A stretch of DNA of 64,000 nucleotides from Ramazzottius varieornatus (Eukaryota > Tardigrada > Eutardigrada > Parachela > Ramazzottiidae), in assembly GCA_001949185.1 (NCBI GenBank), contig BDGG01000006.1, positions 850,827 to 914,826 on the forward strand. Direction: 5' to 3'. Below are positions 1 through 10,833 of the stretch, piece after piece. Position numbers and translations under genes: made by a program. How positions within the stretch are numbered: the stretch's first letter is position 1; every line of letters begins with the position of its first letter. Under the pieces are notes generated by a model. It saw nothing but the letters and a program-made list of their open reading frames with translations. It did not search any database and was not told the DNA's origin.

Positions 1-324
1 TGGCCACATTGCGGTTTCCCATGGGCAATCAAAGTTTAACATCTATCATACTGATTGCTCCGGTTGATTGAGATGATTTTTGATTTAGGGTCAGTTTGGT
101 AAGGATTGTTGACTTCGGTTGATTCTTGATTGAATTCTTGAAAATACCGTAGTTTCACCAGGGTGGGTTTTACTTTTACGGTTTACCGCGTAACTGTTCA
201 GCTGTTCTGTTTCCGCCACTTTTGCTTGCTCATGCCTGTGGCCCTGTATACCTGACGACCTCTTTCTTTCGGTAAAACATTGCTGAGATTTATCTGAGAG
301 TTGTCAAGGACAGCGAGGCCCAAC

Positions 325-3232
325 ATGGAGAAAGTTGATCGTGGATGGCAAGCGACCACCAAGAAGATACGAGATCGGATGAGACGTATGTACGAATCCA
401 TGGCTGCTTTTCCACCCGACATTGTCTTCAGAGTAGGACGCAGAGGAGAGAAAGTGGAGGATATCGGCGCTCACAAGTAAGGTCCGAATCTGTCTGTATG
501 TGGCTGCGCAGTGACGTTTTCGTAGCGCGGGAAGCTTTGGCTCGATTGGCATATTACAGCGACGACTGGCTTAACACTCGGCCATGGAGGCGCATGACGT
601 CATGAGCCACCCCATGTTAGGCCCAGAGCATACAACCGTTCCCAATTTTGGAAACCAAACGGACTAATTCCAAAACTTTCAAAGCGGAACCGAGCGGCAA
701 AATTCTCGTATGAGCACGAGTGAAATTGCGGAAAAAAACTGACGGTAAAAACTGAACGGAAAAAACCCTGCGAAAAGTATTTTGTACTAGCAGAGCTCAC
801 ATCAATAGTGGTCATTTTTATCGTCAGATCGCAGTGTCTTGATGCTCTGGCTCGATTTGAGGCTGAGCTTGTCATTTGCTTTTAAGGTTAATAAAGTTGT
901 ATGTTATCCATAGTAACAAAGTCAGCCATTTTTGAGCGGAACAGACGGAGCACTTGTAGGCCGAAAACCAAACGGACAGAAGCGGAAAAAATTTGCCTTT
1001 TCGAAAACGGAAGCGGACCAAAACTTCCGTCAGTTCCGGTTCGGTTCCGCCTAGCGGACCATTTTTATGCTCTTGTTAGGCCATTTGGCTCTTGACATCA
1101 TTCGCTACTTAGACGGGCTGTCACTGTTACTTGCTGCATGTCCAAATGTTCAGTGTTGTGCAGCCGGTTAACTGCTCTTTCGTTAGGCTTATCCTTGCTG
1201 CAGGAGGCGAGGTGATGTACGCCATGTTCTACGGACTGATGGCAGAAAAGAAAGCAAAACGAGTCATCAAGATCCCGGATCCGTTATTGCTTTATTCAAA
1301 CAAATAACTTTTTCTTCAGAAGAAGACCACAATGAAACAGGAAACTAAATCAAAATCAACAAGTTACGTGGACACGGTTCTTCCCTTCCCAAGATTCAAA
1401 ACGTAAAATATTTTTTCGAGTCCTTTAGTCTTCGCAGTACCCATAACACAAAAAGTATTACCTCGCTGTATGTCAAGAGACAAGAGCTGTTTGCAATATT
1501 GAAGATATCTGGTCTCAAAAGAAAACTCAACAAGCTTCTTCCTGATCGCGTTGATCAATTCCGTCGCTGCAGGTCCCCAAGATCCGAAGGTCTCGAATCC
1601 CAAAGGAACGAAGAGGTACTGTGAAGCGATGCCTTGATATTTCCACCGGCATTCCAAATGATGTTACGGTGAATATTCCGATTTGCTACCACCTTTTACC
1701 TTCCATGCTGCACTCCTTTTGCGCTTGATAATTTGCTGCTGTTCCACTCAGTTTCCTCTATACGGATCGGATAATACCTACACCTGCCGGTAGCACCCCT
1801 GTGGAGTATGCCCGGTTATTTTTCCGCACAATGGACTGCACCCGGAAGTACGACATTCCCGAGCTGTACTTAGCCTGCCATTCGTGGCTTATCTCTATGA
1901 CTAACAGCCACAAAGACTCACTAGACCAGATGTGCACGACGATTCTAACCGAAGTGAGAATCGGGAGCGGGGCAAACACAATCGGCAAGATTCCTTTCTA
2001 AGCGGCGGACGTTTCTGGTGTTATTGGCTGGCAGCGTGCGCCACCGGGAAAAATGATTCTGATGGGTTTGTGTGCCGCGCTCGCTGTTTTATTATTCGTG
2101 CTTGTTTTTGCGCATTCAGGGTAACACGCATTTTACTTTTCAGGCACTGGTAATGCGTGATCTGGACCTGGTGGAAGCCTGTTACAACGGCCCAGTGAAG
2201 GTACGCGACACGGAATCTCGCCAAATGCGCTCAATAAGACTGTTTTTCGAAATGGCGTACGCTTACAGTGCTACCGGCCGGAAGCGTGCATCACTTGAAA
2301 AAACAGTCTTGTCGAGCTTGTTTGATTCACCGAGTGGCGCATGTTCTCAGCCCACAACACTGGAAACCCGCGCCACTGGGGAAAAATGATCGTGCCGAGC
2401 TCATAATTATATTCTTCCCAAGTGGTGTACACGTTGAGTGTTACTAGCCGGAGCCGTGCGCCACTTGCAAAAGCGAGTTACCGTATCAGGCAGTAATGTC
2501 TACACGCAAATTCCGAATCAAATTGAAATTCGGTGCGCGGAAGACCTTCGTTTCGTAGGCTGGGTTTATGACATTGGAAGAGTCCCAGATGGTCTTCAAG
2601 AAGCAATTCACTCCTGGTTCTGTTGAAGTCAGCCCCTTCAACAGTGAGAAGCGAAAAGATTACGAGGGTGAGAATGGCGACGATGTGCTGATCTCCGTGG
2701 TAGTCTGCCCCGAAGAAGAGACGCACGAATGTACGTTTGTTCCCAGCACTTTCATTTCTCCATTCGGAAACACCACGAAGCAAAATATTACCCGTTTCGC
2801 CGTTTCCGTGATCTAGTCAATTCAGGCTACGCCTTCATGCTAAGCTACGGTGGTGTTCAGTTCGATGTTGATTCTCGTTTTGAGCAGTCAGACGCACAGA
2901 CGGAATTCGTCAAGCGAATACTGGCAGACGCGTCAGAAGCGAAATACTTGGTGGCGGGTGATGTGGCGATATCGTATGATGAGAAAACGAAAGGTCCGAT
3001 ACTGCAGGTGGTGAAGGATCCGATGTTCACGCCGGATGGTTGGAAAGCTTTAGGTCGGGTCTCCAGTCATCGGCAACACGCCAGGCAGTTGCTGAAGGCG
3101 GCGGGAAGGATGAGGGAGTGTAGTCCGAAGATGGTGGTGTACCACCAACGTGGTGATCCTGACGAGCATGAGGAGGAAGAATCAGAGGACGAAGGAAATG
3201 TCTTGCTGATGGCCATGGCTCCAAATATTTAA
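325..3232 (+). CDS. BTB-BACK domain protein (six exons)
   Basis: Exons read as 325-476, 1187-1282, 1794-1953, 2144-2200, 2559-2730 and 2826-3232; the joins keep one frame and give 347 residues. The first exon ends with DIVFRVGRR...AHK and the second starts LILAAGGEVMYAMFYG, the classic start of a BTB (POZ) fold. Exon 3 carries MDCTRKYDIPELYLACHSWL, where BTB passes into a BACK-like helical region. BTB-BACK proteins usually dimerise and often serve as cullin-3 substrate adaptors; that role is inferred from the family. The exon 2 donor (GTTATT) is non-canonical and about 15 residues expected late in the BTB fold are missing, so a short exon may have been overlooked. The C-terminal 190 residues, ending in an acidic stretch, match no domain I recognise. 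Introns carry a MITE, a reverse-transcriptase fragment and several foldback hairpins. Confidence 0.78.
624..1074. mobile_element. hAT-type MITE in intron 1 of the BTB gene
   Basis: A 451-bp non-coding element with terminal inverted repeats CAGAGCATA at the left and TATGCTCTT at the right (8 of 9 pair). It is flanked by a perfect 8-bp duplication, GTTAGGCC at 616-623 and 1075-1082, the target-site length of hAT transposons. The inside is rich in CGGAACCGA-like words and has no transposase frame, so it would have to be moved by an enzyme supplied from elsewhere. Confidence 0.72.
1364..1657 (-). pseudogene. Fragment of a retroelement reverse-transcriptase protein (C-terminal end)
   Basis: The open frame contains VPLGFETFGSWGPAA and, about 40 residues later, LSLDIQRGNTFCVMGTA. 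This resembles the tail that follows the reverse-transcriptase domain in many non-LTR-type polyproteins (pattern ET.G.WG..A, then IQRGN..CV.GT). No RT catalytic motifs lie upstream, so only the tail is left. It sits antisense within intron 2 of the BTB-BACK gene. Family assignment is from remembered pattern only. Confidence 0.5.
2000..2480. repeat. Cluster of foldback hairpins in BTB gene introns
   Basis: At least four copies of the window's hairpin repeat lie at about 2000-2085, 2245-2300, 2335-2405 and 2418-2480, in the introns on either side of the 57-bp exon 4. Stems are variants of AAGTGGCGCACGC paired with GCGTGCGCCACTT, with a loop close to AGTGTTATTGGCTG. The same family recurs through most of the window. 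Confidence 0.75.
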
Positions 3233-4218
3233 CAGTCAAGTTTTTACCTGTTAGGTAGTTGTGCTGAAGAAACGGGCGGTACTTGGATACGAAGTTGGTA
3301 GAGCCGTACTTTGCCGCTCCTCTTCCTCTTTCCTGCACCTTTGATCTACAAACTTGTCTTTGACATTTTCTTCGTTTCTTGGCGTAGTGTGAGGTACAGT
3401 ACACGCACGACGGGAAGTTATGGGGCCATTAAGAACTATGGGACCAGGCCTTTTCGCTACGGCGGTAAGGAAACACGTACGTACGTGACCGATTCATAGT
3501 AATGCACTTTTGGACACTTTTCTACGGTCGAATTTTCATTTTGCCGTCTTTTCCGCCTGTTCCCGTATTTTTTACTGGTCCTATACACTGACAAGGGATT
3601 TACGCCAGTCGGTCCACTCCAACTCTAAAAGCAATAAGATGGAAAAATAGAAAAGAAAGCCCGATGTTGACCCATGTCACGATTACAAGCGCGTTCTGCT
3701 AACTACTGTCTGACTTTCGCAACACGGAGCCAAAAACACGGGTATTTTGAGGTTCGTAGGGTTGAATACAACCAGTTGATTTGCTGATTTGGTCAAAAGA
3801 AAGTCACGTGGTCGGAAAGATGAAACTCTGGTCTTTACAAAGACGTTCGAGTTATGCAAATCGCGTGAAAGTGAAGGAAGTTATGAATTTTGACTGAAAA
3901 TATAGGGTGGACAGATACTTATGGGGCCCAGTGCAATTTCCCATCTTGCGTGTACGTGCAATAATAATCGTTTCGCCCTCTGGCGAATACATCACGATGT
4001 TGTTTTTTGTGATGGCCCCTCAAGGCGTTTCAGTTCCTGCGGAAAATTCAACTGTATTTCTTATCGGCAGCCAGTGCTCATAAATGCTGAAACTTTTTCA
4101 GAGACGATCAAATTTCTCACACAGGTGACTGTAACAGTGTAGCAAAGTGCGTTTGAATTGCGCAGTTCTGATGCAAGCAGCTTTACACTCTACATTGTTA
4201 CACCATACCGTGGCCAAA
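3233..4218. other. Intergenic stretch without a recognisable gene
   Basis: Sequence between the stop of the BTB-BACK gene and the FABP-like gene. Short open frames occur on both strands but have no recognisable motif or splice logic. No repeat with clear ends was found. Confidence 0.5.
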
Positions 4219-4730
4219 ATGCAGTCGGAATACTTACCTTTGGGGACATGGCACCAAGAAGGACTGGATCCTAACGGTGCAGCGTTTCTTCGCTACATCG
4301 GTGGGCTTTCAGCGTCATCATTGTCAAGCCTCTAATTCAATGCCTGCGCTCACTTTCCTTTGATAACTAATTTTGTAGGCCAGAAGGAGGAAGTAGCAAA
4401 CCTCTATTCAAGTCATCCCGTTGACCTTACCTTCTCCAAACTTCCGGATGGTCGCTACAACATGAACATCACGCAGAAGCCGATCAACCGAAGCCAGGAT
4501 ATTCCCTTCACCCTCGACGAAGAAAATGTCAACCGGCATCAGAGCGGGAAAACCATCACGGTAAATTCCAGCGGCACATTGACATTGTCATTCTGCAGAG
4601 CCAATGGTAAGCATTACAGACGATTTTCCACTGGGACCCGCAAACCTCCACTCTGCAAAGCCAGACGTCCAGCAACGACGGTCTATCGTGGACTATCGAC
4701 TACCATTTTGTTGGCTATACCCTCACTATG
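4219..4730 (+). pseudogene. Fatty-acid-binding-protein-like (lipocalin-fold) gene, frame probably broken
   Basis: A first exon (4219-4300) encodes a start like MQSEYLPLGTWHQEG, the GTW element seen at the start of FABP folds. It splices in phase (CG|GTGGGC, then TTTGTAG|GC at 4379) to KEEVANLYSSHPVDLTFSKL, then GRYNMNITQKP, QDIPFTLDEEN and HQSGKTIT: the alternating beta strands of an intracellular lipid-binding protein. Beyond about 4565 the FABP-like reading moves to another frame (SSNDGLSWTIDYHFVGYTLTM, ending at a GTGCGT donor at 4731), and the only introns that would join the frames are about 13 nt long. So this is either a pseudogene or holds a sequence error. FABP-fold proteins carry hydrophobic ligands; no last exon was identified. 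Confidence 0.5.
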
Positions 4731-4947
4731 GTGCGTACAGTACTGCAAACTAAACTGGTGGAGTGAACGTGAGGACGATAACAAAACGGTAGCTTCTTTT
4801 ACAGACAAGGACAGCCCCCTCTGTCCAGTCCGTTGTTCGGCACGTTTACGTACCTTCCTAGTGACACTTGGGCCACATTTGGTGTTGTCGCCGGATTCTT
4901 CGTCTCTGGGTTTCATCGTAATGTCGTGCTTTGGAATTAATTGGTGA

Positions 4948-5070
4948 GCTCGGCAAACAAACTCGACAAAGTTGCCATCTCAAGTGGCGCACGCTGGCAC
5001 TACCTTTTGCCGAAGGTGTGCGCTACTTGGAAAAGGATCTTGTCGAGTTTCTTGGCTGAGCGCCCAATTA
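4948..5070. repeat. Foldback hairpin repeat
   Basis: Near-complete unit with outer arms GAGCTCGGCAAACAAACTCG at the left and a decayed match at the right (TTGTCGAGTTTCTTGGCTGAGC), enclosing a hairpin with stem AAGTGGCGCACGC / GTGTGCGCTACTTGG. It lies downstream of the FABP-like gene. Confidence 0.75.
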
Positions 5071-5306
5071 CTGAAACTTCTGGACTTAAGTTTGGCAAGT
5101 AGGTATCCTGGTGATATGTTTTGGGAGTGTAAATCTCCGTCAGTCGTTTGTCCTCGTTTTCTTGTTCAGAGACTGTACGAAAAGAGTTATAGATCAATTA
5201 TCAGTAATAATCCGCCGAACTTGGACTTTTTAGTTTTGTGATACTCCTATCAGAGCTCGGGGATATTGTTACTTCCAGGAGAAAACTATCTGTATTATCA
5301 GAGAGG

Positions 5307-5528
5307 ATGGCCAGAATTTTACTTTCAGTCTTCGCTTTCTGCCTCATATCGTGCTGCTACTTGGCTGTGCTAGTTCAGGCCTACCCACCCAATATGGGAT
5401 ACTATGGATATGGTAGCTGGATGCAGACTTACACCGCCCCTACTCAGCCACCCGCTCCCACCGCAAAGATTGCAAAACCATCCAGAGCGAAACTGAATTC
5501 TTTCGGCGGCGGCGACTTAGCATTTTGA
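5307..5528 (+). CDS. Small secreted peptide, Tyr/Pro-rich (73 aa)
   Basis: Single exon. The chosen ATG at 5307 starts a textbook signal peptide (MARILLSVFAFCLISCCYLA, with likely cleavage after VQA). The mature part is short, rich in Tyr, Gly, Pro and Ala, and ends GGGDLAF. A longer reading from 5238 would put a polar stretch in front of the signal, so it is less likely. It is the first of three same-strand genes within 2 kb whose signals share a CC(F/Y)L core. No known family is recognised; a cuticular, mucus or effector role is possible but unsupported. Confidence 0.62.
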   Translation: MARILLSVFAFCLISCCYLAVLVQAYPPNMGYYGYGSWMQTYTAPTQPPAPTAKIAKPSRAKLNSFGGGDLAF

Positions 5529-5902
5529 CATGTAATACGTAAGATATCCCATAGTCATTCCAGTCTTGTTACATATTCTTGTTGCATCTCTGATGTTGTT
5601 ACAGTCATACAGATTGTTTCTTAGCGGTCCGTCAAAACAAAACATCAATTTCACAAAAGGAAAATTGATCTTTACTGGTTGATTGGTCGATCTTTACTGG
5701 CAGTGCCAATACCTCAGTAAGTTCTTTGGAAGGACTTGGTCGACCAGCTTTCCGACCTTCGTTCCCCAAGAACAGGAGCATAGCAGTAACTTGGTCGCAG
5801 GAGTTCGAAGCTGAATTTCCACATTCTTTCATTTCGGTAATATTTCTGCTGAACGTGTATTATCAGAACTCTTTTGAACATATACTACCAACATGTACTA
5901 GA

Positions 5903-6268
5903 ATGACCAAATTTACGCTCGTGGCCTCAGGGCTGTGTCTCGTTCTGTGCTGCTTCCTGGTGGAGGCGGTTCGTGGTGACCCACGGGTAGAGAGGCTGAA
6001 GAACCGACAAACTTGGCAAAAGACAACCTGGTACACTCCAAAGCCCACGCAAGAACGGACCTGGAGAACTTTCCAGCCAGTCATCCGGCCCATATATCCA
6101 AAGCCACCACGACCCCAGCCACCACGACCTCAACCCCAACCTCCGCAACCTAATAACTGGCGAACCACCACCGTCAACTATAGACCATGGACTAGTCGTT
6201 TTGGATATGAATATCCCACTCTTGGCCCATTGTACAAACAGAAAAACAAGCAGAACTCCTGGCACTAA
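5903..6268 (+). CDS. Small secreted peptide, Pro/Arg/Trp-rich (121 aa)
   Basis: Single exon starting at 5903 with a signal peptide (MTKFTLVASGLCLVLCCFLV, cleavage likely after VRG). The mature chain is basic and rich in Trp, Thr and Pro, with a PRPQPP repeat tract in the middle, an NNWRTTTVNYRPW segment, and the end LGPLYKQ. Upstream in-frame codons back to 5726 would bury the signal and are read as 5' UTR. An AATAAA lies at about 6415, a reasonable polyadenylation signal. The NNWRT segment and the LGPLY/GPLGK end are shared with the third gene of the cluster, so the two are paralogues. Function unknown. Confidence 0.68.
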   Translation: MTKFTLVASGLCLVLCCFLVEAVRGDPRVERLKNRQTWQKTTWYTPKPTQERTWRTFQPVIRPIYPKPPRPQPPRPQPQPPQPNNWRTTTVNYRPWTSRFGYEYPTLGPLYKQKNKQNSWH

Positions 6269-6546
6269 CGAACGATGGGAGATTGATGTATTCTTTTGTA
6301 CATTGCATCGGAAATATTTTTGTGTGACGTGTGGACTTTTCTAGTTCTGGTTCGAAGTTCCCTGTACTTCACGAACTGCGAAGAGTTGGTGTGTTGCCTG
6401 GACAAATATAGAGAAATAAAAAGAGACCTGGGCAGAGTCGTTCTCGACTGTAGCGCTCTTTGCCAACAGTAAAGCCGGGACGATCAGCAAGAGACACTTC
6501 CTGGGCCATGCATTAGACCATTTGCGAAAACGCAGAATCCTGTTAT

Positions 6547-6749
6547 CAGGCCGAGCGAAGCGAGGCCCTTTTAAGTCTGTCGAGATATCAGTGGACGATC
6601 AGATTGTTCGAGCTTTCACATATCGCAAACTCTGTACTGAAAACAAATGCGTAACTTGATCCGGGCAACAGAAATTGTTTACTCGCAACTGCAACGTAAC
6701 GCAGTAGAAATGTGTGGCCTATAATCTTTTACCTCCTTCGCTCGGCCTT
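6547..6749. repeat. Possible small inverted-repeat element
   Basis: AGGCCGAGCGAAG near 6548 is matched by its reverse complement CTTCGCTCGGCCT near 6736, giving 13-bp inverted ends about 200 bp apart with no coding content. It lies between two secreted-peptide genes. No clear target duplication was seen. Confidence 0.4.
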
Positions 6750-7114
6750 CCCAGTGGTCAGAACCACTAGCTAGTGGCAAATAAGTTATGGTAATCCATG
6801 TTGAAAGCCTGTGAACGTACGACTTTTGTACGTAACACGATTTGCTATAACAGAATTCTGCATTTCCGCTATTGCTTTATTAACACTTTTCAAGGTGGTT
6901 TGGGCACCCGGTCCCCCGGAGGAGTTCAGCGAATCATAGCAACAGGTGCACTGACGGATGGATTTTCTATAGTGTCGCGCATTTCGTTTGACATAAAAAC
7001 CGTCAACATTATTTTTTTGACAGAAAAGACCATTTTGTGATATTCGATCAAGTTACTGTACCACCCCGATCGTCAGTCCGATACATAACACACACTTGTA
7101 CTATTGATAGAAGA

Positions 7115-7375
7115 ATGAAGAGTCTTGTGCTTGCCATGTTGTGGTGCGTCCTACTGTGTTGTTTCCTGGCAGAGCCGACGCAGGGCTCTGAAAGTGCATA
7201 TGGATGGAGGACGACCTAAAAGACCCCCAGAAGGACTGAGAGGACCACCAGATACGTCCCTGCATGGTACAATAACTGGCGAACCGTCACCACCACCCTC
7301 AACTATTATGCTATCAAAAGGACAATCCTCAATCCTTTTGCCAACATGTACGGACCACTAGGAAAAGGAAGATGA
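7115..7375 (+). pseudogene. Third secreted-peptide paralogue, interrupted by an in-frame TAA
   Basis: ATG at 7115 opens a signal peptide (MKSLVLAMLWCVLLCCFLAE, cleavage likely after TQG) very like the gene at 5903. After WRTT the frame meets TAA at 7217-7219. The same frame then runs on for 51 codons to TGA at 7373-7375 and contains YNNWRTVTTTLNYY and NMYGPLGKGR, which match the mature end of the 5903 gene. A single nonsense change thus splits an otherwise intact paralogue. It could be a recent pseudogene, an allele, or a 34-residue product; stop readthrough is possible but unsupported. Confidence 0.62.
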
Positions 7376-7755
7376 CCGAGACAGCCTTTCCCTGCTTGGT
7401 TATGACATGATTTCTTTCAATGATGCTTTTGGAGCGGTTTTGAGCTTTTCGAACGAGCCAGCAGAACAACATCTGTTGTTTTCTGCTATTCAATCATTGT
7501 GCTTTGTAAAATGTGCCAAGATTACAAAAAACCAAGACGAGAAGAACGTCAGTAAAAACTTTAGAAATCTACAGTAGGCGAATCACGGAGATGTATTGAT
7601 ATATGCTCAGGAGAGATGGTGAAAGTCTAATTACTGGGGAGAGCAACTTGAATCTAGGTTTAGGAACTAGTTTAGGAGCCGCAAACCAGAAATGGACTGT
7701 ACACTAGCAAAGCAATAGATTCTCCCGCTCGATTGAAGGACTTGAGGACTCTTGC
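7376..7755. other. Intergenic gap between the secreted-peptide cluster and UBE2Z
   Basis: Convergent 3' ends face each other here. No open frame of note, repeat or RNA gene was recognised. Confidence 0.45.
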
Positions 7756-10155
7756 TCAGTTATCGCCTCCGCCGTTGATTCTCAAGGGCTTCTCTTTAGA
7801 CTGCAGAGCAGCTTCCACCTTTGGTTTCAGTGCGGTTATCTTGTTGGCAAGATCGTCAAAGTCGTAGTGCTTGTTCTTGTCAGCGACTCCTCCCATGTGC
7901 GACGACTAAAGATAGAAATCATGCACTGAACAAACGTACCAAATCCCTATCTCAAGTGGCTCCCATTTGCATTGTTGTTTGCTGGTAATGTGCGCCAGTT
8001 AATATAAATATCCTGGGTGGCGCACGCTCTCGTTGGTATCGGCTGGAGGCGTGCGCCGCTCGAGATGAAGATATACTAAATAAAGTTTCTTACCGGCATC
8101 TGTTTGCCTTTTCGGTCCTTATTATCTCCGCAGATCTTGAGGAACTTGTCGTAGTCCTGGAGGAAGTTTCTGAAGATAAACTGACGGAAAGCTTCGGGCA
8201 TCTGGCTGGGCTGCGTAAAGGTGCGCTGGTCGCCACCAGCTTTCGAAGAGGCGGGCACCGGTGTGGGGGAACCAAGCGCGATGCTCACTTGACTGATCAC
8301 CTATAACAGAAAAGCAAGAACGTTATCCGCCGAGAGAAAATTCATACACGGAAGAGAACTTACGGCAACCCGGAGAGTTTCATGGCGAATCACGAGATTA
8401 TAGTTGAGAGATTCCTTCGACGTTTCCGGTATCTTTTCGAAGCCAGGTTCATTTCGATATGGGTGCTCACTAAAGACACCGGAAAATGATAGACAGTCTA
8501 TGGGTAGGATAGCAAAGCACAGAGATAAGATGGGACCTCGGCAAACAAGACTGTTTTCTCCAGCGGCGTATTTCTCGGCATTGTGAACTGAAATCGTGCG
8601 CCATTTGGACAAAAAACGGTCTTGTGAGTGGTTTGCCGAGATTCGAGTCAGTCTCTCGCCGCCACCTTACCACATTAGGCTTTGAATGGACAAAAGAAGG
8701 CTGGAAATGTTGAGCGCCGGGCTCCATTGAGGACCCGACCACGTTCTGGAAAGCAACCAGAAAAAAACCAGCAGTCAAAGGAGCTATTCTAGATAAACGA
8801 ATAAATTTAGGTGAGCCCAAATATGCAAGACTTACCCCAGTAAGCTCAGGCACACCTTGCCGTTTGCATAAAGATTGGGATTGAACCTCACGGTATTGTC
8901 GCCAGTGGTCAGCAGTCGTACTCGCGGACTGCTGATGGGATAATCGGGCGGACAACGGACGTAAAACTGGAAATAACCTGAAAGCATCGCAAAGTAAAGT
9001 CCTTGCTCATCGCGGAAGAGATGGTAAATGAGACTCACCTCCATCGTAGGGAGTTCCTTCGGGGCCTTTGATTAGTGCCAACATCCGCGTGATGTCGTTC
9101 TCATTGGCATGAACGACAATACCCTATGGACAACAGACAGACAGCTTCGCAGCGCACAACATTCCAAACGTAAACTCTGATTGGAGGACTTACCGGAATA
9201 GTATCGGTGTAGAGACTGTGGATATCCCGAGCGACACGGCCCAGGCAGAGATCGCTGGGCTTCGTGGCGTCCCAGTCGCTGGACGACGAAGGGTCCCAGT
9301 GTCGAGCGTGACCGGCCAGCGCCGCCGACATGGACTGTGAGAAGGTCGGCTTGTCTGAGCCTGATGAACCGGGCGAAGAGCCTGAAGTTGCACCTGCAAC
9401 AACAAGCAACATGATGAACGCATGGGCCTCCCCTTCGTTAGATAACGCAGCCAACCAAGTGCATCGGTAAATTATCACTGTAGCAATCAGACTTACAAAC
9501 AGCACGACCGGGCGAAGATATACTTGATATACTGGTAACACATAAACAAGCTAAGCAGCGCATGACGTCAACAGCGTACGTTATAAAAAGGCGCCCTGTG
9601 ACGTTGGGCACCCCGCGTGACGTCATCCACCAAGTCACAGTGTAAAAGATATCCATAAAAAAACTCCAGTTCCTGTGTTTCTTTCGGGCTTGATTCGTCT
9701 TAGAAAGGAAGCTTACTGTGCGGTTGCAGTCCAGCATGATGGAGGAGGGCTTGAGCAGCTGCGATGGTGGACTGGGCAGCAGCGAGGAAAGGGTTATTGC
9801 TGACGGATGGAGTGGTAGTAGCAGGACTCGCTGCAGAAGCAGCCTGCAGAGATGTCTGATACTCGTACGCGCTCATCACCTGCGTGTTGGCGTTGACCCC
9901 GATGGGTAGTCCCATGTTGCTGTTGAGGTGTGCGGTAACTTGAGCTGGAAGGTTGACAGAAGGCAAGGTGGAAGTGCCATTGATGCTGCCGGAACTTCCG
10001 GAGACGGCGTGGTTGAAGTCAGAGATGGCTTGATTGACGTCAGCTTGATTGGCTCCGTACACCGGATCGTCGTCAAAGGGGAAGTAGTCGTCATCTTCAG
10101 GCCCATCTTCCGCCATCTCGTAGTCCTCATCAGCGTAATCATGCTCGTCCGCCAT
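7756..10155 (-). CDS. UBE2Z: Ubiquitin-conjugating enzyme E2 Z
   Basis: Eight exons (10155-9717, 9393-9194, 9123-9039, 8977-8836, 8745-8671, 8469-8364, 8300-8094, 7905-7756) join in frame to 467 residues. After an acidic and Ser/Ala-rich N-terminal extension comes the UBC core: [63 protein letters not shown], then the active-site region [19 protein letters not shown] with the catalytic Cys of the NGKVCLS motif. The C-terminal part ([25 protein letters not shown]) matches the UBE2Z-specific extension. In vertebrates this E2 (USE1) takes ubiquitin or FAT10 from UBA6; which modifier applies here is unknown. Some introns are only about 61-63 bp; introns 5 and 7 carry foldback hairpins. Confidence 0.93.
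7948..8070. repeat. Foldback hairpins in UBE2Z intron 7
   Basis: Two degenerate hairpin units in a row, with words CAAGTGGCTCC, TGTGCGCCAGTT, GGTGGCGCACGCT and GCGTGCGCCGCT, lie between the last two exons of UBE2Z. Confidence 0.65.
8538..8645. repeat. Foldback hairpin in UBE2Z intron 5
   Basis: A full unit with outer arms CTCGGCAAACAAGACTG at the left and GTGGTTTGCCGAGA at the right. The inner stem is decayed (AGCGGCGTATTTCT versus GAAATCGTGCGCCATTTGG). Confidence 0.7.
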
Positions 10156-10833
10156 CCTCGACAGGCTGGCCTCAGGCGTGCACAAGACAGTACGCTTTCA
10201 CGACCAGGATCTGCAAAGATACGAACTGAATTCAGTTGCAGACTGTAAAACGGACCCACGTCCAGTCTGTAAAGTATCCAGCGTTGGGAGAATGCGCAGA
10301 TGTCTTACCTCGTGGATTGTTCCGGGCTCGCAGGGAGCATCGAGGATAAGGAGATGAAGAACAACTAGAATATGCGGAGTGGCCGAGTGGGAGTCGAGAC
10401 ACGGGCCTCGGGGGAATGTGGGAAAAGCAAAACAAGCAAAGTGACAATGTGACATCATCCAGCTATACCGTCGGTCATAATTTCGGGAAAATTTGAGTAC
10501 TCTGTCCGCACAGACTCGTTTGATTGGTTTGTTTGCTACCCATGCTCCAGTTTTGTTGTCATCTCTTCCGCGTTTCCGATTGTTCCACAACACTTTGTCG
10601 TCGGACAATCTGTGATATGGCTCCACTAAAGACGTCACAAAGCACAGAGAGCATAAGGAAACACATGAGTGACAAGGCTCAAAGGAGGATGGACAAAACT
10701 TGAAGCTAAGAGGTAAGAAAGAAGTCAAAGAAGATATCATTGCCAAGGTATGCGTAACGAAAAAGAAGAGTAAAAGAGGTGTACGTACAGCATGAAGGAA
10801 AAAACGGGTTCAACTAACGCAAAAACTGACATA

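Noticed and set aside
5726-5902. N-terminal extension of the second secreted peptide
   Set aside because: It would place about 60 polar residues before a textbook signal peptide; read as 5' UTR.
9718-10248. Open frames on the plus strand (63 and 106 codons)
   Set aside because: They lie antisense to the first exon of UBE2Z, whose biased composition opens other frames.
10198-10746. 182-codon minus-strand frame upstream of UBE2Z
   Set aside because: Cys/Ser/His-rich composition with no motif, no conserved start and no splice partner; likely chance.
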